From Strongylocentrotus droebachiensis (Eukaryota; Echinodermata; Echinoidea; Camarodonta; Strongylocentrotidae), in NCBI GenBank assembly GCA_035222895.1, contig JAVYIG010005370.1:1-64000 (forward strand): 64,000 bases of DNA. Direction: 5' to 3'. Below, in pieces: positions 56,401-64,000 of this stretch; within the stretch, counting starts at the first letter, position 1; every line of letters starts with the position of its first letter. Both the position numbers and the translations under genes were made by a program. A model generated the notes under the pieces. The model saw only the letters and a program-made list of their open reading frames with translations. It searched no databases and had not been told where the DNA came from.

Positions 56401-57738
56401 CTCTTTCTTAATTTGCAGGGATACCCAATGGTTTCATCATGATTCCATGAGCCTGAAATGAGACTGAGATATTTTCGCATCCTGTATGTACTGTACAAAA
56501 GGAAATTGGGCTATGCCGGGCCTGACAACTGGGATCCCTGTTTTATGTCTCGATCCGTCTCTGTTGTCACTCCCTGCCCCCAGCGCTTTCCCGTTCATTC
56601 TGTTTGAATATGTCTGTGTCTATCCTTTTCACCACTGTCTATCAGTCCCTTTCTCTGTTTACCCCATCTTACCTCACCCCACCTCTGCTATAGGTCTACC
56701 TGTTAAATTTGTACTACCTCCTCCCTCTCGCAATCAGTCTCTGTCTCTGTTTACATCGTATGATATCTCTTTCTTTATCTGTTTTTTTAATTTCTGTCTA
56801 CGTCTCCTGCCTTCCTCTTTCAAGTGTCCATCCCCATCTTCTCTTTCTCTCTCCCTCTCTGTCTCCATACGTCTGTTTTCCCCATGTCTCTTTTCAGTAA
56901 ATTCACCTTTCCTTATTCTGGGAAATGTCATAACTCAATGCAAAGCATCAAATCAAGATGGCCTGATACTATATATTGCATGCATTTTGCATTGTGTCTT
57001 AGGATACCAAATTGTAAACAGGCGAAATTTACGAGAAATTTGTTGTGCCACCTCACCCCTCCCAGTAGTTTTACTATAGTGTTGTCATAATTGCCATAAT
57101 TGTTGTTTTGAATACCAATTTGCTGGGAGACCCACATATCAACTATACTGTCTCTATCTAAGGCTATATATGTATATATTTATATACCTCTCTTTAGAAA
57201 TCTGGCCATCTAATTGGTTGAAATGGCAGTCGTGATTTTTATATTCCCTTAAAGAGACATACACATGGTCAATAGTTCATGAGTGATATCCGTTGCCCCG
57301 GGTAACAGGCCGCATAAATCAATTGTGCTCAGATCCCCATTGGTTTACGTGCTAACATTTTCTTTGTGCGAGCGCGGACACTGTACAGAGCTTTTTGTTT
57401 GCGATTCCTAAATGATTGAAACTTTCAGTCATTTTTTCAAGCTAAAATAAACAGACAGTTTCTTAGATTTTCCGTGATGTTTGATCAAATCTTTTCTGTA
57501 TAAAAGGATAACGTAAGAATTCTTGGTAGATTTTTGTTTCAATTCAGCATATAAAAGACATATTGACTGCTTTAATATTCGAGGTCTGGCTGTTTTATAT
57601 GCTCTTGGAAACTTGCACATCTTGCCATGACCTCTCAGCGCGTCGCCCAACCAGGCGCGCCTCTGGGTCATGGCAAGATGCGCACACGTTTACTTGAGCA
57701 CATAAAACAGCCAGGCCTCTTAAAGCAGTCGATTTCTC

Positions 57739-57770
<32 letters not shown>

Positions 57771-60220
57771 CATTTCATTTGTTTATTTCATTTAAAATAC
57801 ATAATTAAAAAATCGGTATACATTACAACATATAATACCCTCCCGTGCCAAAAGTATTGCAACATAGACACACACTACACAGGAGACAAATAATTGAAAA
57901 TGAGTGCTGTTTTAATGAATATGTAGTGCATCATTTTTTATCATACTATCAGGCACATTTTATTGATATATCAATAGTCATTTTTCATGTAAGATTCACG
58001 AGTCTCTAGTATTTTGTTGGATATCCTCGCCTTCTAATGATGGCGCGCATCCTTCTTGGCATCGTCGCGTAGAGTCCTTGCAATCTTTCTTGGGTGATGC
58101 TGCCCCAGGCCCTGAAGATAGAGCGGACCAAACCTTCCCTCGTGGTTGGTCGGTCTTTGGTGTTGGCTCTCTTGATGTCATCCCACAGATTCTCTATCGG
58201 GTTAGCATCTGGTGATTGCGCCGGCCACTGCACCCTGTTGACGCCAGTTTCGTCATACCATTGGTCCATCCTGGCTGCCCTGTGTGCCGGTGCGTTGTCA
58301 TCCTGGAAGACGAACGGGTGTTGCGCGTTGCCAAAGATGTTAGCAATGGATGGAAACAAGTGGGCGTCCAGAATATCTCGATATTTGGCGTTATCAATGT
58401 TCCCATCTACACAAATTTAACCACAAATTTAACGAATTTCATCATGTTGCAATACTTATGGCATGGGAGGGTATGAAGAAATATAAACAGATTTTAAACA
58501 GAACTGGCCACGGCCTCAAGATAAGCAAAGCTTGATGCCTTGTAAGCCCTGACAATTATATTAGGCAAAACAAAAGGGAGATAAAAAAAGAAGACACGAT
58601 TCCGGGTTCATGGTGATGCAGAAGTACAGCAAGGAGAGGAGAAGCATGATAGACAGAAACCGAAGAGTGATTGAGTGAAATAGCGCGCGACAGAGAGAGA
58701 TAGAGAGCGAGAATAGGGTTTGTGAAGTGAGGAAGAGGTACAGATTACATCATTACTGTAAGTAGACATAAATGGGCATTTTATATAAGAAAGTAAAATA
58801 GAATGGTCTCAAAGAGCATGATACAATATGGGACTTATGTCATTAATGCCTACATCAAAAGCTCTGTCGAAAGAATCCAATTTCTGTGCAACTACCTAAA
58901 TGAAACATTATGTTTTTATATATTTTCTTTTGTAACCACATGATATTTTATTGGAGCTAGCGAGTTTAGGGAATTTTCAAATTTCTCATTAATGTAATGA
59001 ATTTCTTTAACTACTGTCGTCAGTAAATCACATATACGTTAGTACATGAATAATGTAAATTCTGACCAAAAAATACAACGTTAAAGGGATAGTTCAGTTC
59101 TGTTTTCAGACCGCAAATGCCTTCAAAGTGCATGGTTATTGCTCTTATTCTTTTCCATGACATTTACAGTGCCCTTTTAGAATCTAAAATTGATATGAAG
59201 GTAATTTTAGACCCCAAAATGTGTGAAATTTAGCCAATACGATCATACCAATTCAGCTCCACTTTCAAAAAACCACGGTGACCGTTAATTAATTATTTAA
59301 TTAAAAATAACAATACATGAGCCGGCTAATTGTGGGTAATATAAGCAACACGAAAATGCCAACAAAAAGCCAACATGGGCATTGGCTAAAATACGACGTA
59401 AAAAGCGTTATTTCGTTTTTTTTTCAACGTTTTTTCAAATTTTTCAAATTTTTCAAAATATCTAATAAATATTTGTGGTGGTACACAAGTATTAAAAATC
59501 GTTATATTTCAGCCGTCTCTGAACCGAATTTTATCAAACAAAGATGATTTTGTCATTTAAATATTATGTTCTTTCAAATTTGACACTCAGTTTTTCATTA
59601 TCTCACACAAAAATTATTTTGTGTAGCGCCCTTTGCAACAGAACTCAACTATCCCTTTAATATAAGAGTGTGCATTATGGGGTAATGGCCCACAATATAT
59701 CCACATCGTATTGACATGCTGGTTTCAACTAAAAGCAAACAAAACGCAAGACCCTGGTTTAGAAAATGTTCATTTTTACACAATGTTTTCGTGGGTAAAG
59801 ATTCTCATGTAGGATTTATTTTTATAAATATTTTAGATAAAATTGAAATAAGAGTAGAAAAAAAAGAAAAAGGGTAGGAATAGTAAGATATTTTTTGGAA
59901 AAGTAGAACAAGAACGAGCATGGTACTAGAATATAAAAAAAGGAGGAGAAAGTAAACAAATTAGGATAGCTTGGAAGCCTGTATTACTACATTTACTACT
60001 ACTAATAACAGTATACGTTTGTTGTATTTAATCCCTTGAAATAGGTTCGCGTGTCAGTACTGATGTGGATGCAGGTTTTCAAAGTCTGATCTCGAACACC
60101 CCTGATGCTGCTGCTGCTGTTGGAACGGGGACGGCTGAGTGTAGTCCCAGAGGTTCGCGATCCCCTGAACCAGAGGTTAAAGTCACACTAGGCTCCTCCA
60201 AACGTCAGCTCTTTCTCTGA
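41994..60220 (+). CDS. SAMHD1: SAMHD1-like HD-domain dNTP triphosphohydrolase, copy 2 (eleven exons, native C-terminus)
   Basis: Exons: 41994-42154, 43699-43888, 44969-45112, 45846-46052, 46325-46416, 52307-52363, 52606-52798, 53734-53853, 54571-54681, 56173-56389 and 60045-60220; 1,668 nt, 555 codons plus TGA, all open and phase-matched. Boundaries and phases equal those of copy 1. H167, H206, D207, H233 and D311 are kept. Two nucleotide-site positions differ from copy 1 and human: N119 is H (VIHDPIH) and K312 is R (VDRWDY), while human K377 is R in both copies. The penultimate exon has T-P-V-K, a CDK-type site. The last exon, unique to this copy, ends SSKRQLFL, resembling the human cyclin-docking tail (SRVQLF). 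The product is expected to be a nuclear or cytosolic dNTPase lacking a SAM domain, in the antiviral and dNTP-balance role known for the family. The 5' exon is uncertain. Confidence 0.9.
43084..43458 (-). mobile_element. TTAA-flanked MITE family M2, copy 2
   Basis: Inverted relative to 25,929-26,313. Edges TTAAAGGTAAAGACCAGTAA and 'actggtctttacctttaa' with TTAA at both ends. Confidence 0.82.
43699..43888 (+). CDS. SAMHD1: SAMHD1 copy 2, HD-motif exon
   Basis: Phase 2 to 0. [20 protein letters not shown] carries H206, D207, H210 and H215, with G-to-C just before the motif compared with copy 1. Confidence 0.92.
43907..44112 (+). mobile_element. tRNA-derived SINE in SAMHD1 copy 2 intron
   Basis: Better preserved than 18,193: A-box TGGCTCAGTGGTAGAGCAG, B-box ACGTTCGAAAC, then 'ggctttaatcctcattaccaagtcactcggagaggac' and an A-rich end. 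It is at the same intron position as in copy 1. Confidence 0.85.
44969..45112 (+). CDS. SAMHD1: SAMHD1 copy 2, exon with H233
   Basis: Phase 0-0, [12 protein letters not shown] to LGVNEDEEM. Confidence 0.9.
45130..45210. repeat. Purine-rich and poly(G) tract
   Basis: GA then G-rich simple sequence. Confidence 0.75.
45368..45412. repeat. (GT)n microsatellite
   Basis: GTGTGT and GCGTGT units over about 45 nt. Confidence 0.85.
45630..45790. repeat. CT-rich tract before the D311 exon
   Basis: Pyrimidine-rich simple sequence shared with copy 1 (19,680-19,870); it extends the polypyrimidine region upstream of the acceptor. Confidence 0.75.
45846..46052 (+). CDS. SAMHD1: SAMHD1 copy 2, exon with D311 and ARD
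   Basis: Phase 0-0, 69 codons. [19 protein letters not shown] keeps D311, Y315 and D319; K312 is Arg. Confidence 0.92.
46325..46416 (+). CDS. SAMHD1: SAMHD1 copy 2, exon with Y374-Q375
   Basis: Phase 0 to 2, [20 protein letters not shown] then QHRVSKI. The intron after it is about 5.9 kb against 1.5 kb in copy 1, owing to inserted repeats. Confidence 0.88.
46768..47035. mobile_element. MITE with 40-nt terminal inverted repeats
   Basis: The left end GAGAAAAAGTTGCAAAATGC and the right end GCATTTTGCAACTTTTCTC are inverted repeats extending about 40 nt inward ('actggtaagcactggtgttat' with 'ataacaataccagtgc'). 268 nt, no coding capacity. It is in the long copy 2 intron; absent from copy 1. Confidence 0.8.
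47376..47475. repeat. Poly(C) run and (AAT)n microsatellite
   Basis: A C run at 47,376-47,388 and about 14 uninterrupted AAT units at 47,430-47,471. Confidence 0.9.
47476..48080. other. Intron sequence, nothing recognised
   Basis: No exon that fits between 46,416 and 52,307 was found here. Confidence 0.5.
48085..48350 (+). repeat. CAATTGG-rich repeat, left arm
   Basis: Dense in AATTGGTTTCAATTGG, 'ggaccaattggccc' and 'attagactttaatgggac'. It is roughly the reverse complement of 51,228-51,515, so the two form inverted arms about 2.9 kb apart. Confidence 0.7.
48351..48900. other. Segment with ACGTGA motifs between the repeat arms
   Basis: Repeated 'aacgtgaatttNacg', 'tgcgtaattattg' and similar short motifs; no gene. 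It could be the subterminal region of a transposon whose termini are the CAATTGG arms. Confidence 0.3.
49187..50747. repeat. Identical 76-nt direct repeats about 1.49 kb apart
   Basis: 49,187-49,262 and 50,672-50,747 are identical (beginning CTGGAAATAATCAAAGATGA and ending AGAATGACACAT). The AT-rich sequence between has no ORF over 60 codons. The inner edge of the right copy reads 'gtcttac|ctgg', which on the minus strand is a good splice-donor form (CCAG|gtaagac). It may be a recent segmental duplication or the ends of an unknown element. Confidence 0.75.
51228..51515 (-). repeat. CAATTGG-rich repeat, right arm
   Basis: 'ggtccaattgaaaccaattg', 'cccattaaagtctaatggggcc' and many 'accaatag' units. 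The minus-strand frames are low-complexity readings of the repeat (WSNWFLLSIGPIGF type), not genes. Confidence 0.7.
51737..51865. repeat. Possible DNA-transposon end with CGGATC motifs
   Basis: GGCCCTTTTACACTTTCACG resembles the GGGCTTTCACACCGG style of Harbinger termini, followed by repeated 'acggatc', 'cccggatcgtc', 'catccggcgtg'. The other end was not found. Confidence 0.35.
52185..52275. repeat. (TA)n-rich tract before exon 52,307
   Basis: TATATA runs; the equivalent copy 1 site is at 21,955-22,010. Confidence 0.8.
52307..52363 (+). CDS. SAMHD1: SAMHD1 copy 2, 57-nt exon
   Basis: Phase 2-2, MLKDAFQEAADHPLFVGEG. Confidence 0.85.
52606..52798 (+). CDS. SAMHD1: SAMHD1 copy 2, C-terminal lobe exon
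   Basis: Phase 2 to 0. [20 protein letters not shown] and [16 protein letters not shown]. The junction codon is Gly here and Arg in copy 1. Confidence 0.9.
53095..53350. repeat. (AAT)n / (GAT)n-rich simple repeat
   Basis: Counterpart of 22,795-23,110 in copy 1. Confidence 0.85.
53734..53853 (+). CDS. SAMHD1: SAMHD1 copy 2, Ser-rich linker exon
   Basis: Phase 0-0, 40 codons, [20 protein letters not shown] then [12 protein letters not shown]. Confidence 0.8.
54571..54681 (+). CDS. SAMHD1: SAMHD1 copy 2, exon matching human FYCK region
   Basis: Phase 0-0, [20 protein letters not shown] then KKSSDGLIYAKFLPEDE. Confidence 0.88.
54752..54960 (+). mobile_element. tRNA-derived SINE, second family
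   Basis: GGTGTCGTGGTATAGTGGTT (A-box-like) and GGTTTAAATCCCAGCC (B-box-like), then 'ctggcactaacatcctttggcaagac' and 'gtgccactctccacccagg'. In copy 1 the same flank (26,550-26,605) keeps only a small piece ('ttgactctcaatgcaagggttta'), so copy 1 lost most of it. Confidence 0.75.
54960..55180. repeat. (ATT)n / (ATC)n-rich simple repeat
   Basis: Imperfect trinucleotide array directly behind the SINE, likely grown from its tail. Confidence 0.8.
55185..56100. other. SAMHD1 copy 2 intron, otherwise plain
   Basis: C runs near 55,256-55,280. Parts match copy 1 26,640-27,080 ('cggcaactgcgcgcaacaaag', 'aactggggagcattgatcctt'). Confidence 0.6.
56173..56389 (+). CDS. SAMHD1: SAMHD1 copy 2, penultimate exon with CDK site
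   Basis: 217 nt, phase 0 to 1. LQADLPQRLVDITVRIYTKV, then [20 protein letters not shown] with a T-P-x-K site. It lacks the 13-residue Pro-rich insert of copy 1. Confidence 0.88.
56520..57185. other. CT-rich intron sequence
   Basis: Pyrimidine-rich on the plus strand; the 197-codon frame at 56,486-57,079 is a low-complexity Ser/Leu/Pro/Phe reading with no family resemblance. Confidence 0.55.
57190..57730 (+). mobile_element. Foldback repeat with GGCGCGCC core, copy 2
   Basis: Inverted counterpart of 6,740-7,275. The palindrome 57,565-57,730 starts GACTGCTTTAATATTCGAGG and ends in the complement style '..ggcctcttaaagcagtc', around one GGCGCGCC (57,654-57,661). The flank 57,190-57,564 matches the flank of copy 1. 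Confidence 0.7.
57742..57772. repeat. (TA)n microsatellite
   Basis: TATATA run next to the foldback element. Confidence 0.85.
57835..58474 (-). mobile_element. Tc1/mariner element, internally deleted
   Basis: Ends ATACCCTCCCGTGCCAAAAG (57,835) and, reversed, CATACCCTCCCATGCCATAA (58,474) are inverted repeats continuing to 'gtattgcaacat', next to TA dinucleotides. The length of about 640 nt is less than half of a full Tc1. It carries only the transposase C-terminus. Confidence 0.85.
58006..58415 (-). pseudogene. Tc1-like transposase C-terminal fragment (DD34E)
   Basis: On the minus strand: VDGNIDNAKYRDIL, then FVFQDDNAPAHRAARMDQWY, VQWPAQSPDANPIENLWDDI and the C-terminal helix to GYPTKY and a stop at 58,006. 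Second Asp (QDD-N) and Glu (PIE-N) are separated by 34 residues, as in DD34E Tc1 transposases. The DNA-binding domain and first Asp are deleted, so it is inactive. Confidence 0.9.
59091..59660 (+). mobile_element. TTAA-flanked MITE family M1, copy 2
   Basis: TTAAAGGGATAGTTCAGTTC at the left and GAACTCAACTATCCCTTTAA at the right are clear terminal inverted repeats with TTAA on both edges. 570 nt, non-coding, matching 21,120-21,673. It sits in the last SAMHD1 copy 2 intron. Confidence 0.88.
59661..60044. other. End of last SAMHD1 copy 2 intron
   Basis: A-rich; nothing else recognised before the acceptor at 60,043-60,044. Confidence 0.5.
60045..60220 (+). CDS. SAMHD1: SAMHD1 copy 2, terminal exon with RxL motif
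   Basis: Acceptor ttgaaatag|GTTCGC, phase 1, 58 codons including TGA at 60,218. A low-complexity segment (TPDAAAAVGTGTAE, SPRGSRSPEPEVKV) is followed by TLGSSKRQLFL at the C-terminus. No homologue was seen between 29.8 and 41 kb. Confidence 0.8.
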
Positions 60221-62640
60221 AAAGCACTCTCAACGAGTATTGAAGTCAAGAGTAGGTTTGATACTCCCTGACAGGGAAAATCGTCGAACATCTCCGATTA
60301 ATATACCCTTAACACGTATTTTATATCTTGCATTGTATTGTACACCCAATTCGAGGACTTATTCTCCCTAGACTTTGTAGCCTAAACGAAAAGTATTTCT
60401 ACGATATTTTTAAATACTACTGTACCCTCTGTAGCTCTGTTCCCGACCGGAGATATCAAATTTTCTACCCTTTCGCGTATCTTCTTATCACCAGTGAACT
60501 TGATACCACTTTTCCTGATATTCCCTTAATTTAGATACCCTAAAAAACTCGGTGCACACTATGCGGTGTGACTATGATCCGATTTTGAAAACTGTTAATA
60601 ACATTTAATATGACCATTCAACATGTAAAATATTAATGACCGAGGATCTGAATAGTCATAGGATTAATAAATATAAATCTCAAGGGATTTCATGCTTCCT
60701 TGGACAGGGAAAAGCTAAATCTGATCAGAATCGTAGAGACCTAAGACCAATTAGTGCGATTATCTACGTTTTGAAGCCGATTCGGCTTTTATTCTGACTT
60801 GAAGTGTTAAAGATAACTATGTCCCTTTTGCAGCCAACATCAAATTCTGTGGGAACTTTGCAGGAATTATAAATATGTCATGTATGTCCTATATGTGAAA
60901 TTTAAACGTTAGCAGTGTCCTGTTTTACAAACAAAGACACACACTCAGACAAATGCATGATAGACAATCGCAGAAAAAAGGATGTATAAAGGTAATTCTT
61001 CCAATCACATGTGACGTAATATTCAACTTTGTGACGAAAGGGATATTTTAAAAAAGGAGTAAAAGTGAGAGATACTAAGGGAAAGGAAAAGTTTGATTTC
61101 TACGAGAAGTTGACAAATTGAGATATCATGGTATTATTTAAACAGTTTCTTTATGAATGCTAATCATTTCCCAAGCGTGGATATGAATCGTAAGATATAG
61201 GGGGAATTGAGGAACTGGGGCATTGATTTATTTGAAGAAGAAAATCTAAGATAAAGGAAAAGGAGGAAAAAAAGAAGAAGAAGAAGAACATGAATTTCAA
61301 AGTGTCTAGTAAAGTAGTATTAGTGTTGAAAATGCATTTTTTTGGAAAAAATTGAAATAGATATTGTTTTTGCGTTTAAGGTACAATATAAACAAATATA
61401 TTTTTCTCGTGTTTAAAAACAAAGAAACATTGAAATTAAATGAATGTATCTATGAATGATCGCTTTTCTTGTATTACGCCTCTTTAGAATTTGATCATAG
61501 GCAGCTCTACACACGAGAACTTGAAGCTGTCTACACAAATCTATTTCGGTTATTTCTAATGTCTGAATTCCTTAGATATACGTAGTGTATTTCACAATCT
61601 GATGTAACTAACGGTTGTTTAATCATATTTAATTATGTTCAGTTATTTTCGTTCTCTGTAACTTCTCATAAACTTTCCTATGTTTAATATATTTACCTTG
61701 TTAGGCGCCTTGAGCATCTCCTGGGGTGGATATGTGCGTATTATAAATGTTGTTATTATTTTATTATTATTATTATGTTAATATATCACAAGTGTTGCTT
61801 TGCTCATATAAGACTGTTATCAATTTGTTTTCACATACACTGATATTACATGTAGTACTTTATCAGCGTTATGTCATATGAGCCAACATAAAGTAGACAG
61901 AATATAAAGCAGCAACCTGCGTACATTGATTTTCAGTAGTTATTTCTACCCCCCCCCCCCATATTATAAACATAATGTGACTTTTTATGTGGATTGAATG
62001 TATGTAAATAACAAGATCGTGATAGCATACGATTGCCCATTGTTAGCAATAATTATTCTGTATTGATTTGTTGGCTGGTCTCTAATTTCTGACTCCTAAT
62101 CAGCATTATACATTAATATAGGGAGTACATTAATATACGATCTTGGATATTTCAAATTAGTATGTTGCACGAATCCTTGATTGAAGTTTGTGAAAATGAG
62201 AAAGTGGTGTTTGCCATTTTTAAGAATGTTCTGTCTTTATTATTTTGTTCATCATTTAACAGGTCGTTGGTTTTGTAATACTTCTTAAAACTATATCAAT
62301 ATATTGCAATGTTGATTGTATAAATATTGAAAGTGATAGTAATCGAATATTAATAGTTATAATCTGTCATGTGTCGCTTTTTAAAAATTTATTTCTAAAT
62401 GGCAATTAATTACATTCTGCTTTTTTAAACATCTTTAAACAATGTTTAAAAACGTTCTCGAGTAATGCTTGCATGAGTAATGAGATTGTGATATTTATTG
62501 GACAATATTGTGAGATATATTTCGCCTTTTCCCTTGTATATTTTTGAATCATATATTCTTTACCACTATCTCAAGATTGGGAGGATATAGGAAGAAAATG
62601 CATGCGAATGCGTCTCTAATACACCTCCAAATGTCTGTTC
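60221..62640. other. 3' UTR and intergenic sequence
   Basis: The first few hundred bases are probably the SAMHD1 copy 2 3' UTR. 61,700-61,765 ('ggcgccttgagcatctcctgg...gtattataaatgttgttatt') resembles a CR1/L2-type 3' tail. The rest is AT-rich with no gene seen. Confidence 0.5.
60666..60671 (+). terminator. Candidate polyadenylation signal AATAAA
   Basis: Canonical hexamer about 450 nt after the SAMHD1 copy 2 stop. Other AT-rich candidates exist downstream. Confidence 0.3.
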
Positions 62641-62654
62641 ATTTATTTGTTTAA

Positions 62655-63175
62655 GTTGCTTCGGTACTTTTCAAGTTATCGCGGTGTAAACAACATATAC
62701 GTTCTGGCAGTTTTCAACACTTTCATGACTCTTTGGCATTTGGCGCCCAAATGTAATCAGTTCATCCTTATATGCTCTGTACTACATCCAAGTTTGTTTT
62801 GGATTGCTTCAAAACTTTACATGTTACGCGATAACAAGATACTTTCTGGTAGTTTTCAATCCTTTTCTGGCCATGTGACCTTAGATTTTGAACCTTTTCA
62901 CCCAAAATCTAAGTAATTTAGTATTGCATGATCATTCATATTTCATCCAAGTTTGATTTAAATTGCTCTAAAATCTTTCATGTTGTCGCGGTAACAATAT
63001 TTTCAAAACCTGTATGACCCTGTGACTTTTGACGTTTGCGCCCACTATCTAATTCATTTTCCTCATTCATACTTCAAGTTTGGTTAAAATCCGCTCAACG
63101 TGTATTACGAAAAGTGGGACGGACAACCCGCACCGTTTTCCGCGGCGGAGGCATACAAATACCCTGACGGCATTT
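62655..63175. repeat. Three degenerate tandem units of about 150 nt, DNA-transposon type
   Basis: Each unit has 'tcgcgNtaacaa..', 'ttttcaa..c', 'tgactttNgNcNttt', 'cccaNatntaantcatt' and 'catccaagtttgNtt' in order (starts near 62,678, 62,826, 62,985). The block ends with 'gggacggacaacccgcaccg' and 'gcggcggaggcata', a phrase common to dispersed repeats of marine invertebrates. The 62,647-62,916 frame is a reading of this repeat. Confidence 0.55.
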
Positions 63176-63920
63176 CTTTTATTAGCTTATTTTTTTTCTT
63201 CAAACATGTTTTAAAGTAATTTGTTAATACTCTCCAAACTAAAATATGCGTATTTAGGCCCAGACATATAATATAAATACAAGTTTGCACAGTTTCTATG
63301 CCACACAAGTAGCCAAAGTATATCCCCCCTATTATCGACATCCAAATACACTGTCTACTCTATAACCCATAAACTCATTATAACAAGGAGATTGGGACCA
63401 TGACAATTAACATGCAAATTAAACATTAATATATTAAACAGGGACAACAAATATATATAAAGAAAGTGCTTCCACTGCGATTACGCGCTATACCCTGAAT
63501 ATGCCTTATATTCAATTGAATAAAAAAAAAAGCAATTTGCACTGATGCTGTCAGGAACTGTAAGGAACTAAACTATCTCATAATACAATTGTGATGCCAG
63601 TGACTTAGCAACAAGAGTAATATCTACATATTAATGACGTCTTTATGTATTTGTGCATTGGCTTGCCTTTATGCTGTAAATAAGGAAAAGTAATAGTGGC
63701 GACTACGTGGGATAAAAAGTTTGTTTGTTTGTTTGATTTTATTTCTGCATTTGTCTACATAATTGAAAGTAATATACAAAGTAAATACTTACATATTATA
63801 AACAAAAGTTAAAATACATATATAATCATATCATAGTTTAATTCAAATAAATAATGTTACTTTACTAAAAGAAAAAGTTGACAAATCAATTCAACATTGA
63901 CAAACTCATAAGACCACCAC
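63176..63920. other. Intergenic, nothing recognised
   Basis: AT-rich; a short GTTT run at 63,720-63,735. Confidence 0.5.
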
Positions 63921-63921
63921 C

Positions 63922-64000
63922 TTAAATGGATAGTTGAGTTCTGTTTTCAGACCGCAAATGCCTTCAAAGTGCATGGTTATTGCTCTTATTCTTATCTATG
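63922..64000 (+). mobile_element. TTAA-flanked MITE family M1, copy 3 (cut by window end)
   Basis: TTAAATGGATAGTTGAGTTC then 'tgttttcagaccgcaaatgccttcaaagtgcatggttattgc', nearly identical to 59,091-59,165. Confidence 0.85.

Noticed and set aside
56486..57079. 197-codon plus-strand frame inside SAMHD1 copy 2 intron
   Set aside because: Longest open frame apart from the transposase, but it is CT-rich low complexity with overlapping open frames on both strands and no family resemblance.
58094..58420. Plus-strand frame of 108 codons
   Set aside because: Antisense of the Tc1 transposase fragment.
62647..62916. 89-codon frame resembling a small protein
   Set aside because: Lies wholly in a degenerate tandem repeat common to dispersed elements.

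Overview
This is eukaryotic (animal) DNA: AT-rich, coding sequence split into small exons with GT..AG introns, and dense in LINE, SINE, MITE and DNA-transposon debris. The mix of an invertebrate-type V-like Ig receptor, a SAMHD1 family enzyme, Tx1/L1-like, CR1/Jockey-like and RTE-like LINE fragments, PIF/Harbinger and Tc1 relics suggests a marine invertebrate deuterostome, perhaps an echinoderm. That taxonomic guess is weak. No prokaryotic gene organisation is present.

Layout. 1-3.5 kb: LINE fragments. 3.69-8.59 kb (+): the start of a membrane receptor gene (signal peptide, one V-like Ig domain, Thr/Pro stalk, transmembrane helix, first cytoplasmic exon). 8.6-16.8 kb: repeats, including a decayed LINE at 12.0-14.1 kb. 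16.9-28.66 kb (+): SAMHD1-like gene copy 1, ten exons with all HD metal and catalytic residues. 29.85-34.1 kb and 38.58-39.17 kb (+): short exons that look like the cytoplasmic tail of the Ig receptor, with the last two exons duplicated and separated by repeats and a PIF/Harbinger transposon (35.43-36.95 kb). 41.69-60.22 kb (+): SAMHD1-like copy 2, eleven visible exons including a final exon absent from copy 1. 60.2-64 kb: no gene seen, repeats only.

How it fits together. A single tandem duplication of an ancestral [Ig receptor - SAMHD1] neighbourhood explains the order. The duplicated unit would have begun in the receptor intron just before its first cytoplasmic exon (8,550 in unit 1; 29,846 in unit 2) and ended in the last SAMHD1 intron. 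Copy 1 therefore lacks the terminal SAMHD1 exon, which carries an RxL-type cyclin-docking motif like that of human SAMHD1. It is followed instead, about 1.2 kb downstream and in the matching splice phase (1), by receptor-tail exons. An in-frame SAMHD1::receptor-tail chimaera is thus possible. This is the most interesting signal in the window; the exon phases are read directly from the sequence, but expression is unproven.

Exon borders were set by hand from splice consensus, reading-frame continuity and comparison of the two copies. The upstream (5') coding exons of both SAMHD1 copies were not convincingly found.
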